64,000 nucleotides of DNA. Source: Mytilisepta virgata (Eukaryota > Mollusca > Bivalvia > Mytilida > Mytilidae). Where the stretch lies: positions 101,470,513-101,534,512 of the forward strand of contig CM051521.1 in the NCBI GenBank assembly GCA_028015205.1, read 5' to 3'. A program made the translations under genes and the position numbers. The notes beneath the pieces are model-generated. The model searched no databases. It worked only from the letters and a program-made list of their open reading frames with translations, and was not told where the DNA came from. This document shows positions 27,461 through 39,447 of the stretch, one piece after another. The stretch's first letter is position 1, and each line of letters begins with the position of its first letter.

Positions 27461-28265
27461 AAAATGAATGAAAATATGATTAATTTCCAATAACATCTAC
27501 TATATACTCACCTAAGCATGTTATTTGTCGCCATAATTTTTATATGGTTTATCTAACAATCATTTTTGTACCTTATTAAATAACTTGCAATTTTTATATC
27601 TCTGACTAATTCAATCCAAGTTTAATCAAATTTTATATTTTGCAATTTTAAAATTTAAATTCATTTTTATTTGAAATTTATATCAATCTTAAAATTTTTT
27701 ATTAAAATTTTATCAAGGATGACTAAATAAAAGAAAATTTGATGGGTAGATAAAAGACTAATGATATATATACATATGCCATTAGAATAAAATTTTAAAT
27801 ATGAATTTAAATTGAAAATACTAAATTTTATAAATATACAATAACAGTATTTTCCAAGGTACTTTTATGACAAAGGCTACTATTCATAAATCTTTACCTG
27901 GAACATAAAAAAAAAACAGTATCTTAAAATTAATAAATACATCGTCTTTAGACATTTTAAGGATATAATAAAACAAAGAGCATTTCTATGTTATTCCCCA
28001 TGTGGGGTTACTCCAATGTGCAATAAAATTATCTAAAATTCCCTATTTGAATTCCTAAAGATAGCATTTTGTTATAGTAGACTAAAACAATTAAAAATTT
28101 AAGTTCCTATTGCTTTTTTTGCCAGAAAAAATGGCGAGAAAATGTGGAGACTTTCACAAATTTTGGCCAGATGAGCTAAAAAACAAGTTGTATATCACTA
28201 CAATATTCAAAATATTTTAATTCGACTTTTAATTTCTGGACAAAACACATGACATGATGCCCCGC
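27461..28265. other. Very AT-rich, nothing recognised
   Basis: Runs of AAATTTTA-type sequence only. Confidence 0.45.
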
Positions 28266-28269
28266 TGCA

Positions 28270-28660
28270 CTATTATTTTCTATGTTAAATGAACCATGAA
28301 ATTGGGGTCAAAACCCCAATTTGACATGCAACTGAGACAGAGCACATAATGAATATATGTACTAAGTTGATGTGACTACAACTTTATCCTATACTATCTC
28401 CATCAAAACCTTTAACCTGAGAATGTACTGTTTCCACACTTTCATATTTCTATATTGAATGAACCATGAAAATGGGGTCAAAACCCTAATTTGGCATGTA
28501 AATTAGAAAGACCAGATTATAAGGAACATGTATACTAAGGTTCAAGTTGATGTGGCTACAAGTTCACCCTAAACTACCGTCACCAAAATCTTTAACCTGA
28601 TTCGTCACGTACAAACAAACAAATGGACAAACAGACAAACAGATGCACGGACCGAAAAAA
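28270..28660 (+). mobile_element. Element with two 170-bp units and a GACAAACAGAC tail
   Basis: Two units repeat at a 170-bp spacing: 'gaaccatgaaattggggtca' at 28291 and a close variant at 28461. The first contains a perfect 8-base hairpin, ATTGGGGT-CAAA-ACCCCAAT (28301-28320); the second has one change in it. The tail is 'acaaacagacaaacagatgc', and the first unit of the 150-bp array follows it directly. It is non-coding. Confidence 0.6.
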
Positions 28661-29457
28661 TAATGCCCCTCTACAATCGTAGGCACGGCACGAAAAAGTG
28701 GTCTCATGTATGCAAGCTTTATACTGATGATGTAATCATTCTGTTTGTCTGATTGTAAGTGAGGTATTATACTTACTGCTGACCAGACATATATAATAAA
28801 ACTTAAAAAATAATCCCCCTCTACAATCGTAGGCATGGCACGAAAAAGTGATCTCATGTATGGGAGCTTTATACTGATGAAGTAATCATTCTGTTTGTCT
28901 GATTGTAAGTGAGGTATTATACTTACTGCTGACCAGACATATATAATAAAACTTAAAAAATAATCCCCCTCTACAATCATAGGCACGGCACGAAAAAGTG
29001 ATCTCATGTATGGGAGCTTTATACTGATGAAGTAATCATTCTGTTTGTCTGATTGTAAGTGAGGTATTATACTTACTGCTGACCAGACATATATAATAAA
29101 ACTTAAAAAACAATGCCCCTCTACAATCATCGGCATGGCACGAAAAAGTGATCTCATGTATGGGAGCTTTATACTGATGAAGTAATCATTCTGTTTGTCT
29201 GATTGTAAGTGAGGTATTATACTTACTGCTGACCAGACATATATAATAAAACTTAAAAAACAATGCCCCTCTACAATCATCGGCATGGCACGAAAAAGTG
29301 ATCTCATGTATGGGAGCTTTATACTGATGAAGTAATCATTCTGTTTGTCTGATTGTAAGTGAGGTATTATACTTACTGCTGACCAGACATATATAATAAA
29401 ACTTAAAAAATAATGCCCCTCTACAATCATCGGCATGGCACGAAAAAGTGATCTCAT
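28564..29457 (-). other. Long open frame through the 150-bp array (probably not a gene)
   Basis: 297 codons on the minus strand give a 50-residue repeat about five and a half times over. Each unit carries a hydrophobic stretch (FLSFIIYVWSAVSIIPHL) like a membrane segment. The start methionine is inside a repeat, the C-terminal end reads into the GACAAAC tail of the neighbouring element, and most differences between copies that I can see change the residue (H/D, Y/C, M/V, M/T). That is expected from neutral repeats rather than a selected protein. No family is recognised. Confidence 0.2.
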
Positions 29458-29560
29458 GCATGGGAGCTTTATACTGATGAAGTAATCATTCTGTTTGTCT
29501 GATTGTAAGTGGGGTATTATACTTGCTGCTGACCAGACATATATAATAATACTTTGAAAA
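28661..29560. repeat. Six-copy tandem array, 150-bp unit
   Basis: Units start at 28661, 28811, 28961, 29111, 29261 and 29411, exactly 150 bp apart. They differ at only a few positions each, for example TAATGCCCCT, TAATCCCCCT or CAATGCCCCT at the unit start, and GATGATG only in the first copy. Such homogeneity means recent amplification. The unit starts where the tail of the preceding element ends, so the array probably grew from that tail. Because 150 is divisible by 3, one frame stays open through most of the array. Confidence 0.9.
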
Positions 29561-29633
29561 TTCGGTAAATCAAAACCTGTATCACAAAAATTGTTTAAAA
29601 AGTGTTAATTTACTGAATAAACTGATTATTAAT

Positions 29634-29699
29634 CCTTATTGTTCAGTGTATTATTCCTTATTGTGCAGTGTATTATTCCTTATTGTGCAGTGTATTATT
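29634..29699. repeat. Three 22-bp tandem repeats
   Basis: CCTTATTGTGCAGTGTATTATT occurs three times in a row (22-bp period). The first copy has T for G at position 10. Confidence 0.85.
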
Positions 29700-32600
29700 A
29701 ACACAAATCGAATACAGGCAGGACTAATTGAAGAGAACCCTGGCCATCCTCAAGAAAATCTGGACCATTGACAAATTAACTGTATTTAATTCAAACAAAA
29801 ATTGTACAAACTTAATTTAAATTGGAATTTTTTTATTTAAGCTAATATGACATTTTTCAATAGCACTTAGGCTCACTTTTATTATTTTATGCATGTTTAA
29901 CTATAAACTGCAGGACGAAATTCCTACAAACTGTTACTTTTACATTGTCAAGTCTGTATAAGGATTGAGGCTTTGACTGTTTATATACAGTTAAACTGTG
30001 TGTCAATTCACTTAAAACTGTGTTATTGTAAACAATGTTTATTTGCTTTGTCAACAGAACAGAAGCTTATGATCTCTGAATCCTGTTCTAAATGTTAAAC
30101 CATCATTTCTGACCTTTCAGATTTATACTGTGGAGTAACATGACACATTTAAATTATATAATTGTGTTTTCACATCAAAGTGAGTAAAATGTCTTTTATG
30201 TAAAGTTGGTGTCATCTTTGATGCGAAACCTGATATCCAAAATGTAGCTGTAATGCAGCAGTTTTAGTGGAAAAATACTGTATTTATTACTGCCTTTCAT
30301 CTATAAACTATTAACAAGTTTAGAATTATTTAGATATGCATCTATTTTGTCACATCTATATCGATTTAAGCCTGATTCACCATTTATGTCTGCTAGATCA
30401 GATGATTTTTTCCCTGATATCTTTGTAAACGTTTAATTATGTTATTCTTAGTCGTCTTCAATGGTTTCTATTCTTAACTTTTATCTTTTTCTTTTTTTAC
30501 CAGAAATATGCAAGATGTATCCAGGTTTTTTCAATAGGTAGTGCACAATAAAGAAGTCAAGGGGGACAGCTAAAAAGGCAGATAATAATGGGTAAGGTGA
30601 TGCAATTTGTACACCTCATACATTCCTTTGCAACAATAACCAATGGCCTATTTTTAATAGGCTTTCATTCATCTCTTCCTCATTTTCCCCATTTCATTCA
30701 GGATCTTCTTTCCCTTCAGGGCTCTAATAAAAGGAAGTAACTATACTCAGACAGTTGTGGTTAACCTCAAATATTTTTGTCTATGATGCTTGAGAACTAC
30801 CCATTCAATTTAAACACACCTTGAAACGAATTTTCTATTCATTTAAAAGAAAAATAAATAACAACCCCTTTTTGTGTTAGTTTCAGTGTTTATTAATTTA
30901 GCCATTTTCCTCTAGAAATGGTACACCGGCAGCAATTCTTCAGCAAGTTATATAGAAGAAGTATACAACTAGCTCTCTGTGCATACACATAGAATTTACA
31001 CATAAAACGTTTCATCAAATACACTTCCTATTATTCTTCTGGTTTGAATTGTTTTTCATATTTTTTTATCTTAAGTGTAGACATCAGGAATTGTAGGTAA
31101 AAGTGTTTGAGATATCCGAAATTAACTGCAAATTATTAAAATGAAACATATATACATGTATCATTCTGAGTTTGAAATACCCACAGGTGCAAGACAAGAC
31201 TTTTATATGTATTCTCAAACACTGATAAGATCAGTTACTAGATTTTTTTTGTATACAAATTACCAGTGACGATTCTGAATTTTTGTACCCCTTTCTTTAA
31301 TTTATACTGTTCGAAAAATCATTAATTTTTCCTTAAAATGAGCCATAAATGAAGATTTAAACTTTAAAAAAGTATTCTGAGTTATCTAAGAACTTACAGA
31401 TATCAAAACTGAATATTATGCAGATTACATTACTGGAGGATACAATTTTATCTGAATGCAAAAGGGGGTTGGAGATATCCAGTTACTATTTTTTTAGACA
31501 TTGGATTCTATACAAATTACTTTTAAATATCAGAAATTCGAAATTATTATGCAAATTATCTTAATTGAAAAATACAATTTTACTTGAATATAAGAATTTG
31601 AGATATCCAGAACATATATACAGATTACTTAAATGTTATATTCGACAATAAAATTTAACTCCAAAGTATTAATGAGTTGGAGACATGCATATTATTTTTT
31701 TTATGATGAGGTTACAAGGTACGATTTTTCATCCAATTCAGCATTATTTTTGCATAAAAATGATATGTAACAATTAAAAAGATTTGTTTGTGATGTAATT
31801 ATCGTAAATGTAAAATTGAATTGAAACAGGATGTGAAAATCAAATCAATGTTGACTGCACCATTAGACAATCATATTGGAATCTGTGCAAAATTGGTTCG
31901 AGGTATCAGGTAGTTGGATATATCCAGAGTTATATCTTGATATTAAAACTATCTATATTTTGAAATATCCAATAGCTAGAACAATACTTTGCAATATCAG
32001 GAATTTAAGATAAAACTAATTTAACAAATATCAGGAATTACTGACAAAGAAAAATTATGCAACAAATCTTCCACGTTTTGATATTTCTTTCACTTCAATT
32101 TGCTTAAAGCACCAAGTCAAATTTAATTATTTTCATTAAATGGACAATAATTGATCTATCACAATCCTCCCCCTAAAGGCAATGTGAATTCAAGAAAGTG
32201 TATTTATGACACAGTAGGATGTAAATCAATTACAAACGCCTTACCTGTCGCTGTTTACCTGGGATCAATTATCAATCTCGTTTGAACTTTCTTTGAGGAA
32301 CATCAGTAGAAATCATGTACTAGATATTTCTGGATAATAGCCAAGTTGAGGCTACTGTTTTGGTATCTAATACAAAGATTAAGATATAAAGACACGATCA
32401 ACTCAATAACCTAACAATAACGGAAAATTGAAATACTCTACCATTGTATGACAACCATTGTTTGTTTAAGTCGACAGAGATTGCATCAAATAAATGGGTT
32501 AATATTTCGATAAACTAACCTCCCAAGTTCCTCAGTGACTTTGCACACCTGAGGGCGAGACCCGTCCCAATGTTTACTTTTGTTCGGCAACAATTTATCG

Positions 32601-33555
32601 GTATGACTGTTTGAAAAACAATAGCGTGATAGTTGTCATTTTCTGTAGAGAGATAGAGTGTTACTAAATCTACATCATTTTATCTCTAAATGTAATAAAG
32701 TGACAAAATATTGATGGTCCCTACGTAAGAAACTTTCTTTCACTTCAAACTTAATTTTTTTATAAACTTCTTCAAAAAAGTTTTATATAACACCAATCGA
32801 CAAAATAATTTTAATATCACTTAAGAATTACTTATTGACTTAAATCATTGACTTTGGTATTAAATGATCCCTCTGACCATTACAATAAGAAATAGGAAAG
32901 AGTATAATCCTTCTACCATGTAATTGTTCCATTACTTCTTTTAAAAAAATATAAATGTCAATGAAAAAGGTTTAATAAATATTTTTAAAATACCTTTTAC
33001 CAAAATTGGTAAGTGTAACAATGCTATAATTTAAATTGTCTAAAGTAGATAAAAAAATGTTATAAATCTTAAAATATTATTATCAATAAATCAACTTGTC
33101 AGAATATGACCTATTTGTGTATGTTTTAATTGACACTGTTATGCATAAAATACACTGAAATTTAAACATGTACAACATTTCATTTTAAATTGTCTTTATT
33201 TTTGCATAAATCATGGTTTTTGTTCAAATTCTCTAATTGATACATCAAAAAGCCTCAAAACTAGATCATATTTGGATGTAGTGTAAAATTTTGCAGATCT
33301 GTGCAATAAAAGAATGCAATAACCAAGATCTTTAAATTTTTATATCAATTTGATTATAGAGTAAATGAAGTGGACAATCATAATTATCGGTAATATGAAA
33401 GAAAGGATACTGTGGTTGAATTCATGACTTTAAACTGACAACAAATCTACACATACATAAGGCCTTCAACACAGAAAAATCTCACACCTTACTGTTAGTT
33501 CAGTTGACAGCAAATAAGTTTGACTTTCTAATTGTTTCTATAAAGAGCAAGAACT
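29700..33555. other. AT-rich, no gene recognised
   Basis: No coding frame or bounded repeat. The segment around 32515-32640 is less A/T-rich and looks unique. It could be regulatory or an untranslated exon, but nothing in it decides this. Confidence 0.4.
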
Positions 33556-33560
33556 AATTT

Positions 33561-33857
33561 AACTAGAAGATCCCAGATCCTGTATCAACCACCTGGATTT
33601 CATTGTCCACATAAAGCAAAACTTCCATGATACATGTTTTGATTGTGGCAGACATCTTGGTTGGTGGGTGGTTTTTTAACTGATATATTTTTGGAGGTTT
33701 ACCATCTAATCACAATTCTTGCTGAGTTTGATTCCAAATGGCTCAGTGCTTTCAGACAAGATCTTTAAGTGAATTTTCAGTTGGTGCCATATGTTAAATT
33801 AAGTTTGGTTTTAGTGACCATCTTAGTTGGTTGTCTGGGTAAACTGATATAATGTTG
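33561..33857 (+). mobile_element. Worn 5' part of a tandem-core element
   Basis: Opens AACTAGAAGATCCCAGATCC...ACCTGG, a decayed form of the ACTAGAGGCTCCCAGGAGCC...CACCTGG start seen at 51231. It runs for about one and a half core units and stops where a better preserved copy of the same start begins at 33858. That suggests one element inserted into, or was duplicated next to, another. Confidence 0.5.
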
Positions 33858-34926
33858 AGTTAGAGGCTCCCAGGAGCCTGTATTGCTTACCTGGATTCAA
33901 ATTGCCAATCAACAGCCTAAAAGCACCTAAGAAACAAATGTCTGTATTATTGGACATACTTCTGAAAGAGGACAATCTAATAACCATGGCTGCCAAGTTA
34001 CAATTGGCTGAGTGCTTTCAGACAAGTATATTTTTCATTAATTTTCAAATAGGATCCTATGTTAAACTCAGTTCAGCTGTGGCAGCTTTCTTGGTTGACA
34101 TTCAAGGTCATCTGACACAATTATGAAAGAAGACCATCTCAGAACCACTTCTGCCAATTGGCTTAGTGGTTTCAGACAAGAAGATGTTTTAAATAAATTT
34201 TCTCATAGGGTCCTATGTTAAACTAAGTTCGGCTGTGGTGGCCATCTTAGTTGACTTTCTTGGTCATCAGACATAATTCTGAAAGAGGACCATTTAAGGG
34301 CCATTTCTGCCAAGTCTGGTTCCAACTGGCTCTGTAGTTTCAGACAAGAAGATTTTTTAAATGAATTTTCCCATAGGGTCCTATGTTAAAATAAGTTCAG
34401 CTGTGGCAGCCATTTTGGTAGATCGTCCGGGTCATCAGACATCTTTCTGAAAAAGGTCCATCTAAGAACCATTGCTGCTAAGATTGGTTCCAACTGGCTC
34501 AGTATTTTCAGAAAAGAAGATTTTTAAATGAATTTCCATTAAGGTCCTATGTTAAACTATGTTCAGCTGTATCAGACATCTGGTTGATCGTCCGGATCAT
34601 CCCAAACATTTCTGAAAGAGGACCATCTATGGACCATTGCTGCCAAATTTGGTTCTAATTCGCCATGTAGCTACATAAATTTTTAAATTCATCCCCCCCC
34701 CCTTTTTTTTTTAGTCACAGTAGCCATGTTGGTTGGAAGTGAGGATGCCAGACAGACTTTTAGAAGGGGGCCACCCAAGGACCATTCCACCAAAGTTTGG
34801 TCCCAATTGGCTGTGCGGTTTAAGAGGAAAATATTTTTTTGTAACTGTGGACGGACAGATGGACGGACAGACGGACAGACTGACGATGGACGCAAAGTGA
34901 TGGCAAAAGCTCAGATGGTCTTTTAA
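33858..34926 (+). mobile_element. Tandem-core element, relative of the 18144 copy
   Basis: Starts AGTTAGAGGCTCCCAGGAGCC, whose GGCTCC-CA-GGAGCC is a perfect hairpin, followed by GCTTACCTGG. About six units of roughly 150-170 bp follow, with 'ggttccaactggctctgtag', 'tttcagacaagaagattttt' and 'agggtcctatgttaaactaa'. A GGACGGACAGACGG run precedes 'aaagtgatggcaaaagctca'. The tail hairpin is incomplete: AGCTCAGATGG has no CCAGGTGAGCT partner. Minus-strand and plus-strand frames over the tail only reflect its repeats. Confidence 0.75.
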
Positions 34927-35120
34927 ATGACGACCATAGGACCATTGCTACCAAGTTTGGTTGCAATTAGCTCAGTAGCTTCTGAGAAAAAAATCTTAAA
35001 GTGAATTTTCTCACAAGGTCGTCTGTTAAAGGAATTAACACTTTGACAGCCATTTTGACTAACACTAATGTCATCATACATAATTTTGAAAGGGGACCCA
35101 ATGGACAAGGACTGCTATTT
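34927..35120 (+). mobile_element. Further core unit, possibly the rest of an interrupted element
   Basis: Contains 'aggaccattgctaccaagtt', 'agctcagtagcttctgagaa', 'cataattttgaaaggggacc'. This is one diverged core unit in the same orientation, lying directly after the incomplete tail. It may be the downstream half of the element that starts at 33561. Confidence 0.45.
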
Positions 35121-35560
35121 GTTCATTTACAGATGATCGCTGGTCTAATAGGAAATAAATAGGATTTGAAATAGGTGTTTTAGTTTGAGAGAACATATGA
35201 ATAGTAAACAAATAAGAAAGAAAAAAATATAGGTTCATGTGCTCATTTTCGAGCTATAAAGCCTTGAAAATTTGCAGGAAATAGGTTTTCTATGGATTTT
35301 TCATTGTCTTTGCATTGGCAACTTCAGTCTCTCAAAAATGTATGAAAAAATAAAAAGGATTTCATAAAATTTAGTCAAATACCATTTTAAGGTATATGAT
35401 TAAATTATAAAAGAAAAAGTGGGGGTTCATGGGCAAAAAAATTAATGTTTAAGAAATGGATAAAACCTTGAGGATTCTGAAAATCTGACAAAAAGACCAA
35501 AACATGACCAGCGAGCATCCTTAACACTGAATAAGAAGGTCATAAACTAAGCATGACTTC
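35121..35560. other. No gene recognised
   Basis: A/T-rich text without clear units. Confidence 0.4.
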
Positions 35561-35833
35561 TTCATCAGAATCTTGTAAGGACGATTAAAACAAACTTTGA
35601 TCTCAATTGGACAAGATTAATTCAGAGGATAGGATTTTTAAACAAAGTTTTGATTTATTTTTCCATTTTTCATGGCACTGGCATTTTGGCTTAAAGTCTT
35701 GACCAACCGAGCACCATTCTAAACTGGCCCTGTGGTTTCACAGGGGAAGATTTTGAAAGGATATTTGACTCCAATGATGAACGACAGACAACAGATGCCA
35801 AGTGATGGCTCTTTGGACCAGTTGAGCTATAAA
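35561..35833 (+). mobile_element. Worn 3' end of a hairpin-tailed element
   Basis: Ends 'gacagacaacagatgccaag', TGATGGCTC...GGACCAGTTGAGCTATAAAA. The tail keeps its order but only weak pairing. Confidence 0.5.
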
Positions 35834-37663
35834 AGATATACTTTTAATGCTTTGAAAATGTCAAAAGTGTAAGATTTTAGCGTGGATTGTAGTAACCAAC
35901 AAGAATTCAAAGGAAACACTGAAACCTCATTAAAAAATGTTCACACAATTGCTAGAATATCTATTTGAAGTCTATGGAGAATTTAACTAAAAATAGATAA
36001 ATTGTATCAAGAATCAAATTCACATTACAAATAAATCAAAAAAAAAAGAAATTTACCACTATAAGGGGAACAACTCTTACTGGTTAAATATTTATAACCA
36101 TTTAATGGAAAAAGTTAATTTGAGGTGGTGACGTGTTTAAATTCCCATTTCGATACTTCAATTATTTGTCAAACACCGGTACCATTTATTTACTAAATTA
36201 AATCTGTCTCCATTAGATTTTAATATTATTGGAAAGTTCATCAGATCTAAGACATTCCTGCAAGCCTGGAGTATAAACAATTTTTTTTCAAATCAAACTT
36301 GTCATCGAAAATAGTAAAATGATCTAAACTCTATATTTGAATTGGTTGTGCAAATACAAGATGGAAAGTTTTAAATTGGAAGACAATGTTGTAATGTATT
36401 ATGTCAATATAACGGAAAATGGCCATTTATCACAACCTAAAAGTCTTGGAATTATCTGGCAAGTCTTTTACGATCAATACAATGATACAAATACTGACAC
36501 AAGAGAAAAATCACTGCCTGAAGATTCATGAAAGTTAATTGATGAAGGTTGATAGCTTTGTATTAGCCATTAATGCCACAGAGATGTAAATCTGTGTAAC
36601 ACACGACCTCTCCGTTTGATGACGTACAATCAGGAACGATTCCGACATATTGCAATAAATTAGCCTCAATTCCGTCCAATTTCAGAGTCATTTTTAAAAA
36701 AAACATGATTCAATTACTGATTAATGGGAATAAAATCTGTTGAAAGAACATAAGATGCTTTCCTAAATAAACTATAATAAAATAAAAAATCTTGCAAACT
36801 TGCGATAAATTGTAAAGTACACAATCAACAAAAAGGAAAGGAAGTCTTAATATCATTTATACTATTAGAGTATGAATCAAAATATACAGCACTCCTGCAT
36901 ATCTATAACAGTTAGTTATATACAAGACATATTTTAATACTGTTTTTCTCTTTGCCACAAGAAATATAACAGATTAGGAAAGGTCATTAATTTATCTTTT
37001 CAACCATTTTTATGTATACGATTTAAATACTAGGTACAGGCCTGTATATAAGACTGGACATCTCCAACTTTTTGTCATCTCTTTTTTAGAGAAAAATTTT
37101 GTTAATTTTTAAGTATTGAACTCTTATTTACTTCAGTATAGCTAAGAAATATATACTGTCCAGTGTGATTGATTCCCTCATTTTCATCCAAGTCATACTA
37201 ATTGAAAAGTGAAAATGAACACATTTATACAAGTATGCACTTTAAATCGAGTAACAGTACCAATGACATCTTTATGGATGATGATGTGCAATTAATAATT
37301 ACAACAATTTGGTAACAATTGTAACAATCTGCCAACACAGATTCCTCATCAATGTATTCCATAGTTGATCCTACAATCAAATAATTACTGATCACCTTGT
37401 GAATAAAAGATTTACAGTAATGGATTCACTTTTGTTATACATCTGTAATGTGTGTTATTAATTGTTAAAGTACTTATTAGAAGCCTCTGAAGAGCTTCAA
37501 GCTTACAACAAAATTCTTGAATGAAAAAGGTTACAGCTTTATATTCGCAGCACCAATAGGTGTAAATTATGTATAATCATCTTCAATTGAAAAAAACAAT
37601 AGACTGTAACTCTGAAAAGGTACTAAAGTTAATTGTTTCTAGAAAGATTTACAATTAAATGAT
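35834..37663. other. AT-rich, no gene recognised
   Basis: No bounded repeat. 36540-36700 is of higher complexity with several CG dinucleotides and no repeat phrases. A frame at 36337-36531 (64 codons) ends just before it and has no recognised domain. Confidence 0.4.
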
Positions 37664-37967
37664 TTAGGGACAAGATCAAAAATTCAAAATAGTTTGGGGG
37701 GGGGGGGGGGGGAATTGCTGCAAGTTTTGTTATTCGACATCGATTTTCGGATTGAAAAATATGGATTCAAGTGATGTCAAAGTCAATATACAGAACAAAC
37801 ATACATTGTTGAGGAAAAACAGGACCCATGATACAAAAAGTATATTCTCAAAGCATATGCCCATATTGGTCAATCAATTTTTCCCAAATTAAGTTAAGTG
37901 GGAGTCAGTGAAAAAACTACGTGAATTAAGTTTTTTATCCTACATTGAACTTTTGATCTCTTCCTAT
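37664..37967 (-). mobile_element. Diverged copy of the inverted-repeat transposon at 41054-41297
   Basis: Read against the reverse complement of the 41054 element, the ends (AGGGACAAGATCAAAA... and ...GAACTTTTGATCTCTTCC), the G-rich tract, 'ctgcaagttttgttattcga' and 'ttggtcaatcaatttttccc' all align. About 110 bp are inserted after 'atcgattttcgg'. TTA precedes the 5' end; the 3' target copy is not clear. It is non-coding. Confidence 0.7.
37696..37712 (+). repeat. G17 homopolymer
   Basis: Seventeen consecutive G inside the diverged transposon copy, at the place where the other copy has a mixed G-rich tract on the same strand sense. Confidence 0.9.
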
Positions 37968-38485
37968 ACTCCAATCATTTATCTTATCGCAGAAATTAAT
38001 GAAAACATACTGCATGTATTTTCATTACTTTTGTCTCTGTCAGTCAGTCATGCTTTCACATTTCTGGAACTTTTTCATTGTTAGATTGTAGTCCTATTTC
38101 AAATATGTCCATTGAAATCTTTCAATTTAAGGATTAAATTTTTGAAGTCTGCATTCTAGTCTTTTACAGCAATTTCTTTTTCCTTTCAAGAAGACCTTGC
38201 TTACTAATTCATAACACACTTCCTGGTGATGGTAAGCACCAGAAGAATGTGGTAACTTATTAAGTTAGCTTATAGTTAAGATTTTGAAAATATATCCACA
38301 ATCACATATTCCTATGTAAATAGTACAAAAGGGATATGGGTTAATGAACACATAGAATGTATCCATGGGACACATAATCTCCTGTCCCCAGCTATCAATA
38401 CTAGATGTTTTGATATGGAGTATAATTAATAATTATTAAAGTGAAATAGATCAAATTCAGACTCAAACTGTGTATAAATATCCAA
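37968..38485. other. No gene recognised
   Basis: A/T-rich unique-looking sequence. Confidence 0.4.
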
Positions 38486-38489
38486 AACA

Positions 38490-39235
38490 CAATATTTCAA
38501 ATTTCAAATGATTTGGTGAAACAGTACTTAAGTTATTGAAAGGAAACCTCAATTTGGCAATTTCCGTACTAAAAAAGGGCTAAACTCTGAAATAACAAAA
38601 GTGTAAAATTAGTGGTTTCCACAGATATTTGTGAAGGCATGTTTAAATTGACAAGTGGGGCACTTCATGTGTGCAACTGCTTTAAACAGGAAGCAGTCAT
38701 TTCTCTACACTTGGGCACCTTGATATGTTGTATTTATCAGATGAACCATATTTGAGGCTATAAACACTAATTTCCACCCAGTAGGATATTTAGATGTAAT
38801 AAAATTGTCATAATTACCTTATTGAATAAAAAATATTTGAAAATTAATGACATTTATGTGTAAAAATATTGAATATTTTAGGGGCATACCAAGAAATCTC
38901 AGGGCACTTTTGGCAATTTTCTTTAAGGGCAAAATGGTGCTGTAAGTTGAAGGCATGGTAGAGCGCCATGCTAAAAATGGGTAGGGAAACCACTAAAAAT
39001 GTTATCTCAATTTGTATTTCATGGACCATTATTCATAAATTTCAAATGATCTGGTGAAACAATACATAAGTTACTGAATTGAAACCTCATTTCTGGCTAT
39101 TTTCAACATTAAAAAGGGGTGGCTCAATTGGACTTGACAAAAGTAAAATAAATCAGTTCCAAATTTTGTTAAGATTTCATAAAGTTTCATGATATAAAGG
39201 CTCTGAGTCCAAATTTCTTTTTTGGAAGGTTTTCT
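38490..39235. repeat. Two diverged direct-repeat units about 540 bp apart
   Basis: 'tttcaaatgatttggtgaaa' near 38503 and 'tttcaaatgatctggtgaaa' near 39039 are each followed by 'cagtacttaagttattgaaa'-type text, AAACCTCA and 'aaaaaggg'. These are probably two units of an old interspersed element. No ends are visible. Confidence 0.45.
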
Positions 39236-39400
39236 TTCTTACCTTAAAGTCCTAAACAAAACACTGATACCAACCAACTACCTATACAAATTTGAATTTC
39301 TCCTAAAAGGTTACCATCTGTTTCTACTCAGATTTGAATGTTTTGGTGGTATAAAATAACAATCCAAAGATACTAATATTAGATATAATAAATTTATACT

Positions 39401-39447
39401 ATGCTGTATACGACACATTTCAAGGAGTTACCTCTCATCAGCAGCAT
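39401..39447 (-). ncRNA. Hammerhead ribozyme candidate, complete core
   Basis: Read on the minus strand from 39447, the 5' strand of helix I is ATGCTG, followed by the conserved CTGATGA. Helix II is GAGG-TAACT-CCTT (one G.U at its base). The conserved GAA follows, then helix III ATGTGTCGTAT (A-T, T-A, then two G.T pairs, loop GTC), then A as the nucleotide before cleavage, and CAGCAT closing a perfect 6-bp helix I. All conserved core positions, including GAAA and a permitted NUH site (AUA), are present, in the order of type I hammerheads. Such ribozymes are known in Penelope-like elements and retrozymes. No coding part of such an element is visible nearby. Activity is untested. Confidence 0.6.

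Noticed and set aside
28700..29480. CTGATGA in each 150-bp unit as a possible hammerhead ribozyme
   Set aside because: No GAAA follows at a usable distance and no helix II or helix I can be drawn.
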